A stretch of 64,000 bases of DNA from G965267605 sp965267605 (GTDB taxonomy: Bacteria; Bacteroidota; Bacteroidia; Flavobacteriales_E; Vicingaceae), in the NCBI GenBank assembly GCA_965267605.1, contig OZ254088.1, positions 1,364,001-1,428,000 of the forward strand. Reading direction: 5' to 3'. A model generated the notes under the pieces. That model was given only the letters and a program-made list of their open reading frames with translations, did not search any database and had not been told where the DNA came from. Positions within the stretch are counted from its first letter, which is position 1, and each line of letters opens with the position of its first letter. Positions 25,239-34,044 of this stretch are shown one piece after another. Made by a program: the position numbers and the translations under genes.

Positions 25239-25889
25239 TTACTTATTGGCAGTCAGCTCAAAGTTTAGAACGATGTCGTCCGAAAGAACCATGTCTTTAC
25301 CAGGACTATAGGAAACATCGTAGTTCTGTCTGTTAAACGTAAGTGTGCCGGTAGCAGAGAATGTACCATCTGCTTCATTCCAATTCGAAACTACAACGGT
25401 CTCTTCATTGGTTTTTCCTTTAATGGTCAGATCACCAACGATTCCCGCATCGGTCATACTCTTGACCTTGAATGAGGCGGTTGGGTTATCACCAGTTGCG
25501 AAGAATTCCGGACTTGACAAATGTCCTACCAGATTCTCTGGTGTTTTCTGCTCATCAGGATTGTAATTCTCATCTGTTGGAGTGATGGTACCCATATCGA
25601 TAACAATGTCTCCTCCGGTAACCGCACCACCTTCAGTAGTGATAGCTCCTTCTTTGATGTTAATGGTTCCCTCGTGTGCATACACACCTAACATTTCACC
25701 TTTCCACATTACCTTACTACCGGCTACATCAACATTGTAAGTTGTGGCCTCAGCAACTTCGTCCATTGCTTCATTCATTTCTTCGATGAGGGCATCTGCA
25801 GCTGCATCTGCTTCCTCTTCTCCTCCACCGCAAGCGGTCATAACAGCAACTGCTGTAAAAGCCATCGCTGCGATTTTCAATTGTTTCAT
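25239..25889 (-). CDS. YceI-family lipoprotein
   Basis: A 216-residue protein with a lipoprotein signal (lipobox VMTAC, Cys20) and an acidic linker (about 24-48, rich in Glu/Ala/Asp), then a YceI beta-barrel domain from about residue 50: SKVMWKGEMLGVYAHEGTI, LVGHLSSPEFF and GDLTIKGKT. YceI proteins bind long isoprenoid or lipid-like molecules in the periplasm. The divergent DUF3817 gene is 88 bases away with a palindrome between. Confidence 0.93.
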   Translation of the reverse strand: MKQLKIAAMAFTAVAVMTACGGGEEEADAAADALIEEMNEAMDEVAEATTYNVDVAGSKVMWKGEMLGVYAHEGTINIKEGAITTEGGAVTGGDIVIDMGTITPTDENYNPDEQKTPENLVGHLSSPEFFATGDNPTASFKVKSMTDAGIVGDLTIKGKTNEETVVVSNWNEADGTFSATGTLTFNRQNYDVSYSPGKDMVLSDDIVLNFELTANK

Positions 25890-25917
25890 GCTTTTGATTT
25901 TGATTTATACACATTGA

Positions 25918-25937
25918 ATATATGTATATACACATAT
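25918..25937. repeat. Palindrome between YceI and DUF3817 genes
   Basis: The core TGTATATACA (25923-25932) is perfect, and the arms extend to a 20-bp imperfect palindrome. It sits in the divergent intergenic region, so it may be an operator for one or both genes. Confidence 0.4.
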
Positions 25938-25977
25938 CTAGGTGTATGGTTCACGACATACCTTATATTTACACCCT

Positions 25978-26262
25978 ATGGTGAAGACATTCAAACTCGT
26001 TGCCCTCCTGGAAGGCCTATCATTCCTGCTATTGGTGTTCATTTGCATGCCACTAAAACACATTTGGGAAATTCCTGAACCTGTGAGGTACGTGGGAATG
26101 GCGCATGGTGTTTTATTCCTGCTCTATTGCGCACTTCTCTACCCCATGGTAGAAAAGTTCAACTGGAAGTTCAAACACGTCTTCTTCGCATTCATTGCGG
26201 CCATCCTGCCGTTTGGCACGTTCGTTGCCAACAAGAAGATTTATAAAGATATGTCGGCATGA
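25978..26262 (+). CDS. DUF3817-like small membrane protein
   Basis: A 94-residue integral membrane protein with three hydrophobic segments (about 6-26, 38-58, 68-85). The pattern ALLEGLSFLLLVFICMPLKH with a following GMAHGVLF segment fits DUF3817. The ATG at 25978 is used in preference to 25942, which would add a poorly hydrophobic leader. It overlaps the next gene by 4 bases. Function unknown. Confidence 0.8.
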   Translation: MVKTFKLVALLEGLSFLLLVFICMPLKHIWEIPEPVRYVGMAHGVLFLLYCALLYPMVEKFNWKFKHVFFAFIAAILPFGTFVANKKIYKDMSA

Positions 26263-26690
26263 CAGCCAGAGTTCTGCTTCTATTTATCGCTTGTCTTTCC
26301 ATCCAAGTCTCCGCACAAAAAGTTCCAAAAGAAAAAGACATTCAAGGCACATGGGAGTGGACGGGGATCATTGAGAGCAACAAGTCCAGAAAGATTCAAA
26401 AGAAGGATAGCGTCATCCTCCCCATACCAGTTTCACTGGACCGAAATTGGGAAGTTTCTTTTGAAGACGGCAAAGTCAAGTGTATGGACTGCGCGGGGTT
26501 CTACAATACTAAGATCGAGCCTGAAGTAATGGAAATCAACCTTAGCATGGATTGCAAGAAATGGGGCACACAGTGCTTTTTTTCGAACGGTCATGTAGTT
26601 AAAAAAGGTAAACGAACCCTTATCCTAACTGTTTATTATGGAAAGGACTCCTTCACGATGTTAGAACTTACCAAAGTCAAAAACGAATGA
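26259..26690 (+). CDS. Exported hypothetical protein, 143 residues
   Basis: It has a signal peptide (about 1-19, ending VSAQ), then a beta-rich domain beginning DIQGTWEWTG, a lipocalin-like opening, with several cysteines (MDCAGFYN, MDCKKWGTQC). I do not recognise the family with certainty. It overlaps both neighbours by 4 bases, so it belongs to the DUF3817-GNAT operon. Confidence 0.7.
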   Translation: MTARVLLLFIACLSIQVSAQKVPKEKDIQGTWEWTGIIESNKSRKIQKKDSVILPIPVSLDRNWEVSFEDGKVKCMDCAGFYNTKIEPEVMEINLSMDCKKWGTQCFFSNGHVVKKGKRTLILTVYYGKDSFTMLELTKVKNE

Positions 26691-27175
26691 TTCGTCTTGC
26701 CTCACTGGATGATGTTCCTGCCATTAATCTAATCTACAACCAAGCCATACGCTCCCTTGGCAAAACCGCTGATCTTAAGCCAATAGCCTTGCCTGACCAT
26801 GAGAAGTGGTTTGAAGACAGGGATTCAGATATGTACCCACTATATGTTCTTGATATTGAAGACCAGACTGTAGGGTACTTCTACTTCGCACCTTATAGAA
26901 AAGGAAGGGAAGCGCTCAATCAAACAGCGGAGATCACTTATTACCTAGACGAAGACCACCTCGGTAAAGGATTAGGCACCAAATTGATGGAATATGGGTT
27001 ATCTCAGGCTGCAGATTTGGGCTTCACCACGCTTGTCGCAATTTTATTGGATTGCAATAAGGCCAGTATTGGCATCCTTAGGAAATTTGGGTTCGAAGAA
27101 TGGGGGCGTGTTCCGAAAGCCGCCCGAATCAAGGGAATCGAGTACGATCATCTCTATTATGGGAGAAAAGTATAA
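26687..27175 (+). CDS. GNAT-family N-acetyltransferase (phosphinothricin-type)
   Basis: A 162-residue acetyltransferase: IRLASLDDVPAINLIYNQAI at the start, the acetyl-CoA motif GLGTKLMEYGL (about 104-114; typical R/Q-GxGx-G/A variant) and FGFEEWGRVP. It belongs to the PAT/phosphinothricin acetyltransferase-like group of GNATs. The substrate is unknown. It ends the small operon begun at 25978. Confidence 0.88.
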   Translation: MIRLASLDDVPAINLIYNQAIRSLGKTADLKPIALPDHEKWFEDRDSDMYPLYVLDIEDQTVGYFYFAPYRKGREALNQTAEITYYLDEDHLGKGLGTKLMEYGLSQAADLGFTTLVAILLDCNKASIGILRKFGFEEWGRVPKAARIKGIEYDHLYYGRKV

Positions 27176-27208
27176 TTTCCGGTTGACACCCGTGTTTAGT
27201 TAATAACA

Positions 27209-27240
27209 TTTGGATTTCAATGCTGAATTCCATATCTTAT
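27209..27240 (+). promoter_or_regulatory. Bacteroidota-type promoter
   Basis: TTTG (27209-27212), 20 bases, TATCTTAT (27233-27240). The -7 element has two mismatches to TAnnTTTG, but the spacing is right and it lies 25 bases before the next start codon. Confidence 0.45.
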
Positions 27241-27264
27241 TAGGGAATCCAAACCTCTCTCGCC

Positions 27265-27561
27265 ATGTCACATCCTGCCGCAACTGCGATCAGAATTCGC
27301 AAAGAAGACATCCCTTCCCTTACATTCAGTGCTGAAGAAGTGCTCGAGACCCAAGATCAGATCATGAGCAGAATGGCTCATTTACAGAAGGGAATGCGTG
27401 GAGGTAATGCCAACAAACATAAAGTTCGGGTGTTCTTCCGCGATGTCACAGGTAGAACCTTTGAGGTAGAAACAACAATCTGGGCTGTAACACCACAACG
27501 GGTCGTTTTCAAGCAAGGTGCGACCGTACCAATTTGTAGAGTGTCAGAAGTCAAATTGTAA
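27265..27561 (+). CDS. Conserved-type hypothetical protein, 98 residues
   Basis: A soluble protein: an N-terminal helix containing AEEVLETQDQIMSRM, followed by a beta-rich region with VFFRDVTGRTFEVETTIWAV and VPICRVSEV. I recall Bacteroidota proteins with the same VETTIWAVT...IPIHRI pattern, which have no assigned function. No signal peptide or metal motif is present. Confidence 0.68.
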   Translation: MSHPAATAIRIRKEDIPSLTFSAEEVLETQDQIMSRMAHLQKGMRGGNANKHKVRVFFRDVTGRTFEVETTIWAVTPQRVVFKQGATVPICRVSEVKL

Positions 27562-27583
27562 TTACAACTCGTATTTTGATGGT

Positions 27584-28177
27584 ATGAATAAGGTCCTTTG
27601 GGCCATATTGGCCTTGTTTCTAACTGTCAGCTGCATCTTTACAGGCGATCGACTTACCTGGGGTTTAGAAACCTTTCCCGTGTTCTTTGCAGGAGCCCTA
27701 CTCTATTTTACACGCAACAAGTTTCCCTTAACAAAGCTCACGTACATCCTCATTTTCGTCCATTGCATGATCTTAATCTATGGCGGGTGGTACACCTATG
27801 CCAATACACCTTTCGGTGACTGGCTCAAGGCCACATTTGAACTGGAAAGAAACCCTTACGATCGCATCGGTCATTTCGTCCAAGGGTTCATTCCTGCAAT
27901 AATTATTCGCGAAGTACTTATTCGAAAGATCAATTTCAGAAAAGGCGGCTTACTGTTTGTCATCATAGTTCTATCCTGCCTGGGTATCAGTGCAGCGTAT
28001 GAGATCATCGAATGGCTAGCAGCTGTTATTCTGGAACAGGGTGCTGATGAATTTCTTGGAACCCAGGGCGATGAGTGGGACACACAATGGGATATGTTCC
28101 TTGCAGGTGTTGGCGCATGTACCGCGCTCATTACCCTTTCTTCCACACACAATAGGCTGCTTTCGGATCTTTCTTGA
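27584..28177 (+). CDS. DUF2238 / YjdF-like membrane protein
   Basis: A 197-residue membrane protein with six predicted segments. The family residues are seen in YDRIGHFVQGFIPAIIIREVL and AAYEIIEWLAAVIL, followed by GTQGDEWDTQWDM. The ATG at 27584 was chosen: the longer frame from 27518 overlaps the upstream gene by 44 bases. Function is unknown; the conserved His, Glu and Asp could bind metal. Confidence 0.85.
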   Translation: MNKVLWAILALFLTVSCIFTGDRLTWGLETFPVFFAGALLYFTRNKFPLTKLTYILIFVHCMILIYGGWYTYANTPFGDWLKATFELERNPYDRIGHFVQGFIPAIIIREVLIRKINFRKGGLLFVIIVLSCLGISAAYEIIEWLAAVILEQGADEFLGTQGDEWDTQWDMFLAGVGACTALITLSSTHNRLLSDLS

Positions 28178-28236
28178 ACTGAGTAACTGATTGTGCACTA
28201 AATGGTTAAGAGCATCGTTATTACATACTTAAAGGA

Positions 28237-28968
28237 ATGGTACATATAATTAAGCACTTACTAACTCCGATGCTTGCTGTGATCACTTTTCTTGGTTACA
28301 GCCAATCAACTAGCGTGCCCGCGAAGTTGGACGTTCCAATTACGTTGAAGCACGGGCAATTTCTGAATGGGCAGGAGTTGTACGACACTACCGCTGAAGG
28401 ACGAAGTATGAATACAGCCGGCTTCATCCTGGAGATTGGACATATATTCCCGGTTGGTTTATCCAAGGACGGAAAATTTGCCTTTATCACTCAGCCCCCA
28501 CAAGGCGAACGTGGGTCTTACTATGTGCTTAACGTCTATGATCTGCAGCTCGACACAATGCTGTATACGAAAGACACGGATATCGACATCAAGAATACGA
28601 TAGATACCTATTGGGGCAAGAATTACAAGACCATTGATTCAGTACTTAAATCCTATAACGTTTCGAAATACAATAATTGGAGTCTAATTCCACCAGACTC
28701 ACTGCCTGGAAAATTCGTTTTTCGTCACAAGGAGATTAAGAAGGCAGGTATGCTCAGCACGAGGCTTTATCAGGACGTGGGTACGGTTCAATCAGTTATT
28801 GGTAAGCCGATTAGATATCATGAAGAAAACCGGTGGGGATTTGAGGTAGCTGGTTTCATATCTACACCATCCAGCCCACACAAAGCGCTACTCTACAAGT
28901 ACATCAATCGCTGGGCTTGCGGTGGCCCTCCAGCCTATCAGTACCTAAGCGTTTTTGGAACGGAATGA
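28237..28968 (+). CDS. Exported hypothetical protein, 243 residues
   Basis: A signal peptide (1-22, ending FLGYSQS) followed by a beta-rich domain. I do not recognise the family. Motifs that may help a search are VGLSKDGKFAFI, WGFEVAGFISTPSS and WACGGPPAYQYL near the C-terminus. It sits alone, convergent with the MFS operon. Confidence 0.65.
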   Translation: MVHIIKHLLTPMLAVITFLGYSQSTSVPAKLDVPITLKHGQFLNGQELYDTTAEGRSMNTAGFILEIGHIFPVGLSKDGKFAFITQPPQGERGSYYVLNVYDLQLDTMLYTKDTDIDIKNTIDTYWGKNYKTIDSVLKSYNVSKYNNWSLIPPDSLPGKFVFRHKEIKKAGMLSTRLYQDVGTVQSVIGKPIRYHEENRWGFEVAGFISTPSSPHKALLYKYINRWACGGPPAYQYLSVFGTE

Positions 28969-28971
28969 CAG

Positions 28972-29088
28972 CTACTTGAAAAGCGCCAATGACTTCAAGA
29001 TCGTTTGGGTAACACCCCACACCAACGGTACCCCTACAAAGACCCAGCCCAGAATCACCAAGCCAATTTTTGAACTACTCTTGCTCAT
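28972..29088 (-). CDS. MFS transporter small subunit
   Basis: A 38-residue protein: MSKSSSKIGLVILGW, then VGVPLVWGVTQTILKSLALFK, with a single membrane helix. It matches the small companion proteins found next to oxalate/formate-antiporter type MFS genes (PLxWGVxQT...LF pattern). The start overlaps the end of the transporter gene by 14 bases. It is too short for the usual gene cut-offs and easily missed. Confidence 0.75.
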   Translation of the reverse strand: MSKSSSKIGLVILGWVFVGVPLVWGVTQTILKSLALFK

Positions 29089-30442
29089 GGTGCTTAGGAT
29101 TAACCGGTTTCACCATTAGATTGGACAGAAGCCCAATGGCCAGTAAACCAGCCATAATATACATGGTAATGGAATAGGCTTCTGCTTTGGCAATCCCAAG
29201 AGATTCAATCTGATATTCCCTCAGGTAGTTGATCAATGATGGGCCAATGACCGCAGCCAGCGACCATGCCAATAAGATTCTACCGTGTATTGCCCCTACT
29301 TGCTTGGTGCCAAACATATCTCTCAGGTAAGCTGGAATGGTAGCAAATCCTCCACCGTACATGCTCAGGATGACTGCAAACGATGCAACAAACAGAACAA
29401 CACTTCCCATACCACCTGCCCAAGGCACGAGCACGTACAATACCATACCCAACACAAAGAACACGTTGTAGGTCATCTTACGTCCTATCTTATCCGAGAA
29501 AGATGACCAGACAAACCGACCCAGCATATTGAAGAGACTCAACAAACCAACAAATCCAGCCGCAGCACTTTTATCAATCGCTTTTAATTCTCCTACGGAT
29601 TCAATAGAGAACATTTCCTGGATCATTACAGATGCCTGTCCCAACACACCAATCCCTGCACTTACATTCAACATCAGAACGAAGAACAGAAAGTAGAACT
29701 GAGGTGTTTTAATCGCTTCGTCCACCAATACATTGTGACTCGAGATCATCTTTGACCTCTTCACCTGAGAGGGGTCATAACCTTCCGGCTGCCAATCTTC
29801 GGCTGGCACCCTTACGGTGAGCATCCCGTACATCATGAAGCACAGATAAACCAATCCCATTACAACAAAGGTTTCACCAACACCAGTAGATGTCTCGCTT
29901 TGGAACATATCCATTAACCAGACAGAAAGCGGTGATGCAATCATAGCACCACCTCCAAAACCCATAATGGCCATACCTGTCGCCATACCGGGTCTATCTG
30001 GAAACCATTTGATGAGCGTTGATACCGGAGAAATATATCCTAACCCAAGTCCAATTCCTCCTAGAACACCGGTTCCCAGGTAAAGCAGCCAAATCACGTG
30101 GGTCCATATACCGACAGCGGAAACAATGAATCCTCCACTGAAGCAGATGGCTGCCACCAACATGGTAAGCCTTGGCCCAACACGCTCTACCCATTTCCCA
30201 AATACTGCGGCCGATGCCCCCAAGCAGAAAAGCGCAATCGAAAATATCCACCCCAACTGGGTCAAACTCCAATCGTCTTCAGCCACATGATCAACACCAA
30301 GAACCATCGTAAGCGGCTCGTTGAATACACTGAACGCGTATATCTGTCCAATGCACAAATGAATGGACAAGGCCGAAGTTGGAACCAACCAGCGATTGAA
30401 GCCCTTGCCGGCCACCGTATTTTCTCTACTGAAAAATCCCAT
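29075..30442 (-). CDS. OFA-type MFS transporter
   Basis: A 455-residue major facilitator with 12 predicted membrane segments. The opening LCIGQIYAFSVFNEPLT, the GGIGLGLGYISPVSTLIKWFPDRPGMATG block and FNMLGRFVWSSFSDKIGRK are characteristic of the oxalate/formate-antiporter (OFA) family. These carry monocarboxylates or oxalate; the actual substrate cannot be read from sequence. It is in an operon with the 38-residue small subunit. Confidence 0.9.
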   Translation of the reverse strand: MGFFSRENTVAGKGFNRWLVPTSALSIHLCIGQIYAFSVFNEPLTMVLGVDHVAEDDWSLTQLGWIFSIALFCLGASAAVFGKWVERVGPRLTMLVAAICFSGGFIVSAVGIWTHVIWLLYLGTGVLGGIGLGLGYISPVSTLIKWFPDRPGMATGMAIMGFGGGAMIASPLSVWLMDMFQSETSTGVGETFVVMGLVYLCFMMYGMLTVRVPAEDWQPEGYDPSQVKRSKMISSHNVLVDEAIKTPQFYFLFFVLMLNVSAGIGVLGQASVMIQEMFSIESVGELKAIDKSAAAGFVGLLSLFNMLGRFVWSSFSDKIGRKMTYNVFFVLGMVLYVLVPWAGGMGSVVLFVASFAVILSMYGGGFATIPAYLRDMFGTKQVGAIHGRILLAWSLAAVIGPSLINYLREYQIESLGIAKAEAYSITMYIMAGLLAIGLLSNLMVKPVNPKHHEQE

Positions 30443-30591
30443 TGAGCTATACTAAGATTGCATCCCCTCACGAGAATAACAAATCAAATCCGTGTCGTTT
30501 CTACCGCTCCTGAGGAGGAAATACCGTTCCCTTGCCGCTGTAGGATTTGAATACATGAACCTGTATCTTGGCTGTAGCCAACCCACTACTT

Positions 30592-33120
30592 ATGAAACGG
30601 TTCATTACAGTATCCGCCACTGCAATCATGTGTACAACCTTGTGCGCTCAGCAGATCGTTAAGAAAACGAATCCAGACTACCACCCAAATCTGGAGAAAA
30701 CGAAGCAATTCAAACGTGCCTACTACTACGCGCTGGAGCGTGAAGTGCCAGAAGGGTTGAACCCCGATGCTGCGCGCTGGGAACAGTTCAAAAAAAGCAA
30801 AGCCAATACACTGAAAGATGACCAGATCAATGCTACTGCGAATTGGGTAAGCTACGGTGCCAAGAATTTCGGAGGACGACTCATCTCTCATGCTTTAGAC
30901 CCGAACAATGATTCTATTGTATGGGCGGGAAGCGCTAATGGAGGGCTCTGGCGGTCAGATGACCTCGGTATGCATTGGGAACCCTATACCGATGACCTTC
31001 CTTCAATTGCAATTGGTGCTATAGGCATCAACCCCAAAGACCCTAATCAGATGTTGATTGGTACTGGTGAAGGGTACGGACTTTCAAGTGAGTTTGTTTT
31101 TGGTGTTGGTGTGCTGAAATCCTTTGATGGCGGACAAACTTGGGTCCCCACATCGATCTCAGCAGCACTTTCCAGTGGTTTTGGCTCACATAAGATGGTT
31201 TGGCACCCCCAAGACACCAATATTGTAAACTTCGCCTCTAACAGTGGAATCTTCCACTCTACAGACGGTGGAATGAACTGGACCAATGCATTGCCGCTTG
31301 TTGGTTGCGACATTATAGCAGATCCACAGGCCCCAGACACGTTATACGCATGCGCCCAGTACTACAACTCTTCACTTCTAGGGGGAATGTACCGATCGAC
31401 CGATAAGGGAGCCACCTGGACCCAACTCACCAATGGTCTCCCTCCGGACGCTCAAATAGGTTTTACATCACTTACGGTTCACCCTACACACACCAACGTA
31501 CTTTACGCCTGCATTGGTGAGCCAAGGAATTCACCTAACATTGGTAAGACCAGAGGGGTATTCAAGAGCTCCGATTACGGCAGTACATGGCGCCAATTAA
31601 CCACATCGGTTGACGTGATGTGCTATCAACCTCCTTACCAGAATGTTTGTCAGAGCTGGTTCGCCAATGTGATAACCGTATCACCAACAGACACGAATAC
31701 TGTGCTGGCTGGAGGCACACGCCTTTGGATATCTACGGATGGTGGCACTAATTGGGGGCTTCATGATACCGTTTGCAATAACAAACGAGGACGTGTTCAC
31801 CCCGATCATCATTCCATCTATTGGCATCCAACGAGTCCCAACAAGATATACCTGTTCACGGATGGAGGATTCAATTATACCTCAGATGCGGGACTAAGCT
31901 GGGAAGAACGCAACACTAATCTCAATACGTTACAATTCTATTTCATCACACCTACGGAAGCGCACAACGATTTGATCATTGGAGGAACTCAAGACAACGG
32001 GGTGTTCTCCAACTGGGATGCACATGCAGATAGCAATTGGACCCATGAAGTTTACGGTGATGGTTTCGATGTTGAACTCCACCCATCCAATGACTCCATT
32101 TGGTACTGCACTACCTACAATAGTTCAGGATCACGTCTGCGATCAACTACCGGAGGCCGTACGTGGGAAGTGATTGACTCTCTAACGGACAAGCAAAGAC
32201 TTTGGCGCATGCCCATAGAGCTAGACCGAAACAACCCGAACATCCTGTTCAGTGCCAGCTCCAATAACATGTACAAGTCTACAGATGGTGGCACCACGTG
32301 GCAACAGATGAATGGTTTCAACAATATGACCATCATTGAAGTAGACCGTACGGATCCTAACCTGGTTTATGCTACATCCACTTGGAATGGCGGCTTTTTA
32401 CGTTCTCTGGATGGAGGTAATACCTGGTCGGTTATTCCTGAGCCTGGTCCGGGAGGTAACATTTCAGATTTGGAATCTAAACCCGGAAGACCAGGTCACC
32501 TGTATGCTACCAGAGGAACTTTTTCGGGTGGATTGCAGATCTTCTATTCCTCTGATTCTGCAAGCACATGGTCTAATATCACCGGAGATTTTCCAGCCAT
32601 ACCTGCAAATACAATAGCACCAAGTCCTCATGACGCCAATGACCTCTATGTTGGAAGCGATCTTGGCGTATATTTCAGTGACGACCATGGACTAACATGG
32701 ACAGAGTACAGCGACAATCTGCCTAACACAGTTGTTGCAGACCTTCATTATTATGAAGCAGACAGCACGTTGAGGGCTGGAACCCATGGTCGCGGATATT
32801 GGGTAACCAAAGCTGCTGCACCAACGGTTGGGGTCAGCGTTAATGAACACCAGACCAATATTCACGTCAACCTGTATCCTAATCCGGCTAACGAGAACGT
32901 GCGCATTCAGATAACATCGGAATCCAGGGTCAATGAGATACAGGTACTTGATCAGTTAGGACAAGTGGTTACGCATATTCCTGTCATCTCAGACACCAAA
33001 GTGAATTCAACATGGAATTTGAAGAACAGCGTAGGCCATCGTGTTGCGAATGGTATATATTTCATTCAGGTTAAAACCAGCCGCAAGGCCATTGTGAAGA
33101 AGCTGGTCATTAATCAATGA
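30592..33120 (+). CDS. T9SS-secreted VPS10/sortilin-like beta-propeller protein
   Basis: An 842-residue protein with a signal peptide (1-20, ending LCAQQ), many SxDGGxxW repeats (for example STDGGMNW, STDKGATW, STDGGTNW) forming one or two BNR/sortilin-type propellers, and a C-terminal T9SS type A sorting domain with YPNPA at about 767. It is likely to be surface-attached or released. The ATG at 30592 is used; TTG at 30568 would place the start inside a possible -7 element (TATCTTGG, 30564-30571). The next gene overlaps by 4 bases. Confidence 0.9.
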   Translation: MKRFITVSATAIMCTTLCAQQIVKKTNPDYHPNLEKTKQFKRAYYYALEREVPEGLNPDAARWEQFKKSKANTLKDDQINATANWVSYGAKNFGGRLISHALDPNNDSIVWAGSANGGLWRSDDLGMHWEPYTDDLPSIAIGAIGINPKDPNQMLIGTGEGYGLSSEFVFGVGVLKSFDGGQTWVPTSISAALSSGFGSHKMVWHPQDTNIVNFASNSGIFHSTDGGMNWTNALPLVGCDIIADPQAPDTLYACAQYYNSSLLGGMYRSTDKGATWTQLTNGLPPDAQIGFTSLTVHPTHTNVLYACIGEPRNSPNIGKTRGVFKSSDYGSTWRQLTTSVDVMCYQPPYQNVCQSWFANVITVSPTDTNTVLAGGTRLWISTDGGTNWGLHDTVCNNKRGRVHPDHHSIYWHPTSPNKIYLFTDGGFNYTSDAGLSWEERNTNLNTLQFYFITPTEAHNDLIIGGTQDNGVFSNWDAHADSNWTHEVYGDGFDVELHPSNDSIWYCTTYNSSGSRLRSTTGGRTWEVIDSLTDKQRLWRMPIELDRNNPNILFSASSNNMYKSTDGGTTWQQMNGFNNMTIIEVDRTDPNLVYATSTWNGGFLRSLDGGNTWSVIPEPGPGGNISDLESKPGRPGHLYATRGTFSGGLQIFYSSDSASTWSNITGDFPAIPANTIAPSPHDANDLYVGSDLGVYFSDDHGLTWTEYSDNLPNTVVADLHYYEADSTLRAGTHGRGYWVTKAAAPTVGVSVNEHQTNIHVNLYPNPANENVRIQITSESRVNEIQVLDQLGQVVTHIPVISDTKVNSTWNLKNSVGHRVANGIYFIQVKTSRKAIVKKLVINQ

Positions 33121-33449
33121 CGGAAAAGGACAAAATAGAAGTGAAAAGATTGCTCAAGGAAGCGATCGCAAAGACACAGGAAGACATCCAGGGATACAAA
33201 GACATGTCTGCTCCGGTGGAAACAGACGATGCCATCGGCCGATTGTCAAGAATGGACGCCATCAACAATAAAAGCGTTACAGAAGCAGCCCTTCGTAATG
33301 CGGAGGAGAAACTCGCAGGACTGGAACATGCCCTAACCCAACTAGATGATCCGGAATTTGGTCAATGTGCGAGGTGCAGCCAGGAAATTCCAATTCAGCG
33401 TATATTGTTCAGGCCTCAATCCAGGCTGTGTGTTAACTGTGCGAGATGA
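33117..33449 (+). CDS. TraR/DksA-type zinc-finger protein
   Basis: A 110-residue protein with a long N-terminal helical region and a C-terminal zinc finger with Cys84, Cys87, Cys105 and Cys108 (CARCSQEI...CVNC). DksA/TraR proteins bind RNA polymerase in the secondary channel; the DxxDxA acidic tip is not obvious here (TDDAIGRL may be a variant), so a regulatory role is likely but unproven. It overlaps the propeller gene before it and the PH-domain gene after it by 4 bases each. Confidence 0.85.
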   Translation: MTEKDKIEVKRLLKEAIAKTQEDIQGYKDMSAPVETDDAIGRLSRMDAINNKSVTEAALRNAEEKLAGLEHALTQLDDPEFGQCARCSQEIPIQRILFRPQSRLCVNCAR

Positions 33450-33964
33450 AAGAAGATGTTGTAAGAATTGCCGAGTTCAGTCCGAAGGTCAAAACTTATG
33501 TGTTTCTGGTTGTGGCCTTTTTCTTATTGGTAACCATTGTTGGCATTCCCATTCTACTGGTGTGGCTCATAGGTGTTGGCCAAACGTTTAGCAAGAAGTA
33601 CTACAGCAACCTTGAATGTAAGCTCACCAGGCACCACCTCAACTTCAAAAAAGGTGTGATGTTCAAACTGGAGAAATCCATTCCGCTAGAGAACATTCAG
33701 GACATCACCTTCATCCAAAACCCTATTCTAAAGTGGCTTGATCTTAGAATACTTAAGGTTGAAACGGCTGGTGGACAGAGCAAAACGGGGGCTTCGGACC
33801 TTACCCTGGTTGGCATCATGGACACACCTGAATTCAAAGACCTTATCCTGGAGCAACGTGAAAACATAACAGTGAACAGACATTCTGGGGCTAGCACATC
33901 TGCCGGAGGCGATGAAATGCTTGAGGTTTTGAAAGAAATAAGAGACCTGCTGAAAAACAAGTAG
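33446..33964 (+). CDS. Bacterial PH-domain (YdbS-like) membrane protein
   Basis: A 172-residue protein with membrane helices at about 16-45 (two segments), then a bPH2 domain with LTRHHLNFKKGVMF, KSIPLENIQDITF and WLDLRILKVETAGG, typical of the YdbS/PF03703 group. The C-terminal helix is charged. Membrane-associated; function unknown. It is in an operon with the DksA-like gene. Confidence 0.85.
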   Translation: MKEDVVRIAEFSPKVKTYVFLVVAFFLLVTIVGIPILLVWLIGVGQTFSKKYYSNLECKLTRHHLNFKKGVMFKLEKSIPLENIQDITFIQNPILKWLDLRILKVETAGGQSKTGASDLTLVGIMDTPEFKDLILEQRENITVNRHSGASTSAGGDEMLEVLKEIRDLLKNK

Positions 33965-34044
33965 TGCACTTTTCCTGTTAATATTTCCCAAAAGGTGATG
34001 AACGGTCTTCGATGATCGTGTGGAATTGCTCAATTTTGTGTCTA

